Assembly: GCA_036940085.1 (NCBI GenBank)
Contig: JALLBK010000383.1
Coordinates: 1 to 31,328 of the forward strand
DNA from: Discostella pseudostelligera
Taxonomy: Eukaryota > Bacillariophyta > Thalassiosirophyceae > Thalassiosirales > Thalassiosiraceae
Reading direction: 5' to 3'
Length of the DNA: 31,328 nt
Part shown: piece by piece, positions 30,101 to 31,328 of the stretch
Numbering within the stretch: position 1 is the first letter of the stretch
How the letters are laid out: each line of letters starts with the position of its first letter
Made by a program: the position numbers and the translations under genes
Notes under the pieces: model-generated
The model's input: only the letters and a program-made list of their open reading frames with translations
The model's database searches: none
Told to the model about the DNA's origin: nothing

Positions 30101-31124
30101 TTCTTGACTTGTAAATTTTGCCTGCAATTCCTCCAATTCATAGTCCCTCCCAGTAAAATTTGGATTCCGTCGTGGGATAGACCACGTGCCCCTCATCCGT
30201 TGATTAAATGCACTCGCAAATTCCTCCGGATGCCGTCTATCCCCATAATTCGTCAACTCAGAGTATTTTGACAACAAGGCATCGATTGTAGCGTATTGCT
30301 TACGAAACAGCCAAGGACGACGACTCGACGGTGTGTCATTCAAGTAGTATGTACTCCATCCCTCTGTGCTTATGATGAATTGTTCCGCCATTGCCTCGCC
30401 TCCCCATTCTAAACATCCCTGTAATACAGTATCCACATATGATTGCAATAATGGATGATTTTCATCGGCATTCATGGTTTGAGAAGGTAATGGCACGTAC
30501 AACCAAACATTAGTGCCGGGGTGGAATGGATAGGTGGTGTTCATTGCATTTGCAGAATCATGAGGAGTAGGGAACTCCAAGTATTTGAGAGGGACGCGAA
30601 TTTTTGTATATCCTGCCTCTCGTACATCAAAATTAGGTATCTCCGACTTGAGCACCTTGAAGAACACCCCATTGATGCCGTGGCAATTCTCCTCATTATT
30701 TCTTTGGCCATCATCATCATCTTCTTCTGAAATTTTCACAACACCCAAAGCAGTAAAACCGGTCGAGGAACGAAAATTCCATGTACGTTTGTATCCGAAA
30801 CTCGATTTGATGATGGCAACGACTCCAGGTATGGTAGAACTGGTGCAAGAGGTAATAATCTTATCACTCGAGGAAGCATCGGTAGTAGTGTTTGGATCAG
30901 AAGGAGGAGAGTGCCATGTGGCATGGGTGGATGTATTCACTGCTCTTATTGCATCGCATCAAATTATAAGGTGAGAATAATATTTTTGTTGAGATGAATG
31001 AGATGAAATCAAAAAAGAATGAATACGAATGGGAACAATATCTATCTTAACTGATGGAGCCAAATCCAAAGATGTAGTCATAGTTATCGTCGTCTGGTGC
31101 AGCATCCTCGTCGACGGCGCTCAT
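27125..31124 (-). CDS. GGCT-like / NB-ARC STAND ATPase / two-TM / TPR protein (three or four exons, about 1,260 aa)
   Basis: Exon 1 is 31052-31124 (MSAVDEDAAPDDDNYDYIFGFGSI). A 112-nt phase-1 intron leads to exon 2 (29990-30939, MNTSTHATWHSP). A 108-nt in-frame intron (29882-29989) leads to exon 3 from 29881. Exon 3 stops at 27125, or splices at 27231/27160 (70-nt intron) and stops at 27097. The N-terminal domain is GGCT-like: FGFGSI, YKRTWNFRS, then IPNFDVREAGY, whose Glu aligns with the cyclotransferase active-site Glu. The NB-ARC domain has Walker A GMGGVGKT (329-336), Walker B WLLVFDNIED (405-414) and GNLPLAL. Two hydrophobic segments (about 610-632 and 639-660) form a likely membrane hairpin before the winged-helix part (SVHRLLQQAMR). 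TPRs of kinesin-light-chain type fill the C-terminal half. It looks like an NLR-type ligand-sensing switch; the trigger and the output are unknown. Confidence 0.85.
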
Positions 31125-31328
31125 GATGATAATGATTTGCTAATGATATCAAAAGGTGACGATACGATGACGATGGGCGGAGGGAGGAGATGCCGATAAT
31201 GGTGGAGCTATGGTTCCATGATTATTGGATACTCCTCTAGAGACTCTAGTATGGTAGATAGTAGTAGTAGTAGTAGTAGTAGTACTGAGTATCATGGCCG
31301 TCGGCCGTCATGGTATCGTACATGGAGG
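31125..31328. other. 5' flank of the STAND gene at the window edge
   Basis: This is presumed promoter of the minus-strand gene starting at 31124. Apart from the AGT microsatellite at 31260-31284 and a short GGCCGTCGGCC word near 31299, nothing stands out. Confidence 0.4.
31260..31284 (+). repeat. (AGT)n trinucleotide microsatellite
   Basis: Eight consecutive AGT/GTA units lie about 140 bp upstream of the STAND gene start. Confidence 0.8.

Overview
The window looks like nuclear DNA of a stramenopile alga, most likely a diatom. The evidence is short GT-AG introns (about 54-164 nt) in otherwise compact genes, acidic and low-complexity insertions, an N-terminal DUF6824-type domain (a family I know mainly from diatoms), a paired C2HC-type protein of a kind I associate with diatoms, secreted plant-type LRR proteins with a Pro/Thr stalk, and a mitochondrial PDK/BCKDK-family kinase. 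I cannot name the species. Several genes here had to be assembled from exons. Exon borders below are my own splice predictions, checked for reading phase but not against transcripts.

Layout. 104-993 (+) is a small multi-pass membrane protein. 2239-3204 (+) is a decayed second copy, and the duplication extends into the 3' flank. 4688-5672 (+) is a THEM4-like hotdog thioesterase with a GC-AG intron. 5956-10745 (-) is a 1,507-residue DUF6824 / pseudokinase / AAA-type STAND ATPase protein. 11452-13428 (-) is a TRAIP-like RING protein ending in a textbook PIP box. 14128-16338 (+) is a ZGRF1/Mte1-like protein (DUF2439). 16557-18677 (-) is a protein with two C2HC zinc-binding modules. 19578-21905 (+) is the mitochondrial PDK/BCKDK-type kinase, whose 5' end is disturbed by an assembly join marked by a single N. 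22242-24305 (-) is an unrecognised acidic protein with a 22-residue tandem repeat. 24909-26713 (+) is a secreted LRR protein. 27125-31124 (-) is a fusion of a GGCT-like domain, an NB-ARC STAND ATPase, a two-helix membrane hairpin and TPRs.

How the genes relate. The most coherent unit is the divergent pair TRAIP-like / ZGRF1-like. Both families act on stalled or crosslinked replication forks in other eukaryotes, and their 700-bp shared intergenic region carries GGCGGG/GGCGCG elements resembling E2F sites. Similar clusters occur at 1987-2038 and 4502-4571. The two large STAND proteins (5956-10745 and 27125-31124) are signalling-ATPase architectures with unusual N-terminal domains. The second looks like a membrane-anchored NLR-like receptor with a putative intact cyclotransferase glutamate, and is the best candidate for an undescribed system.

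Repeats and oddities include a perfect 12-bp hairpin in the 5' UTR of the first gene, a 99-bp tandem duplication that rewrites the C-terminus of the STAND gene, 14- and 16-bp palindromic elements upstream of the kinase, and several trinucleotide microsatellites. I saw no tRNA, rRNA, CRISPR array or intact transposon.
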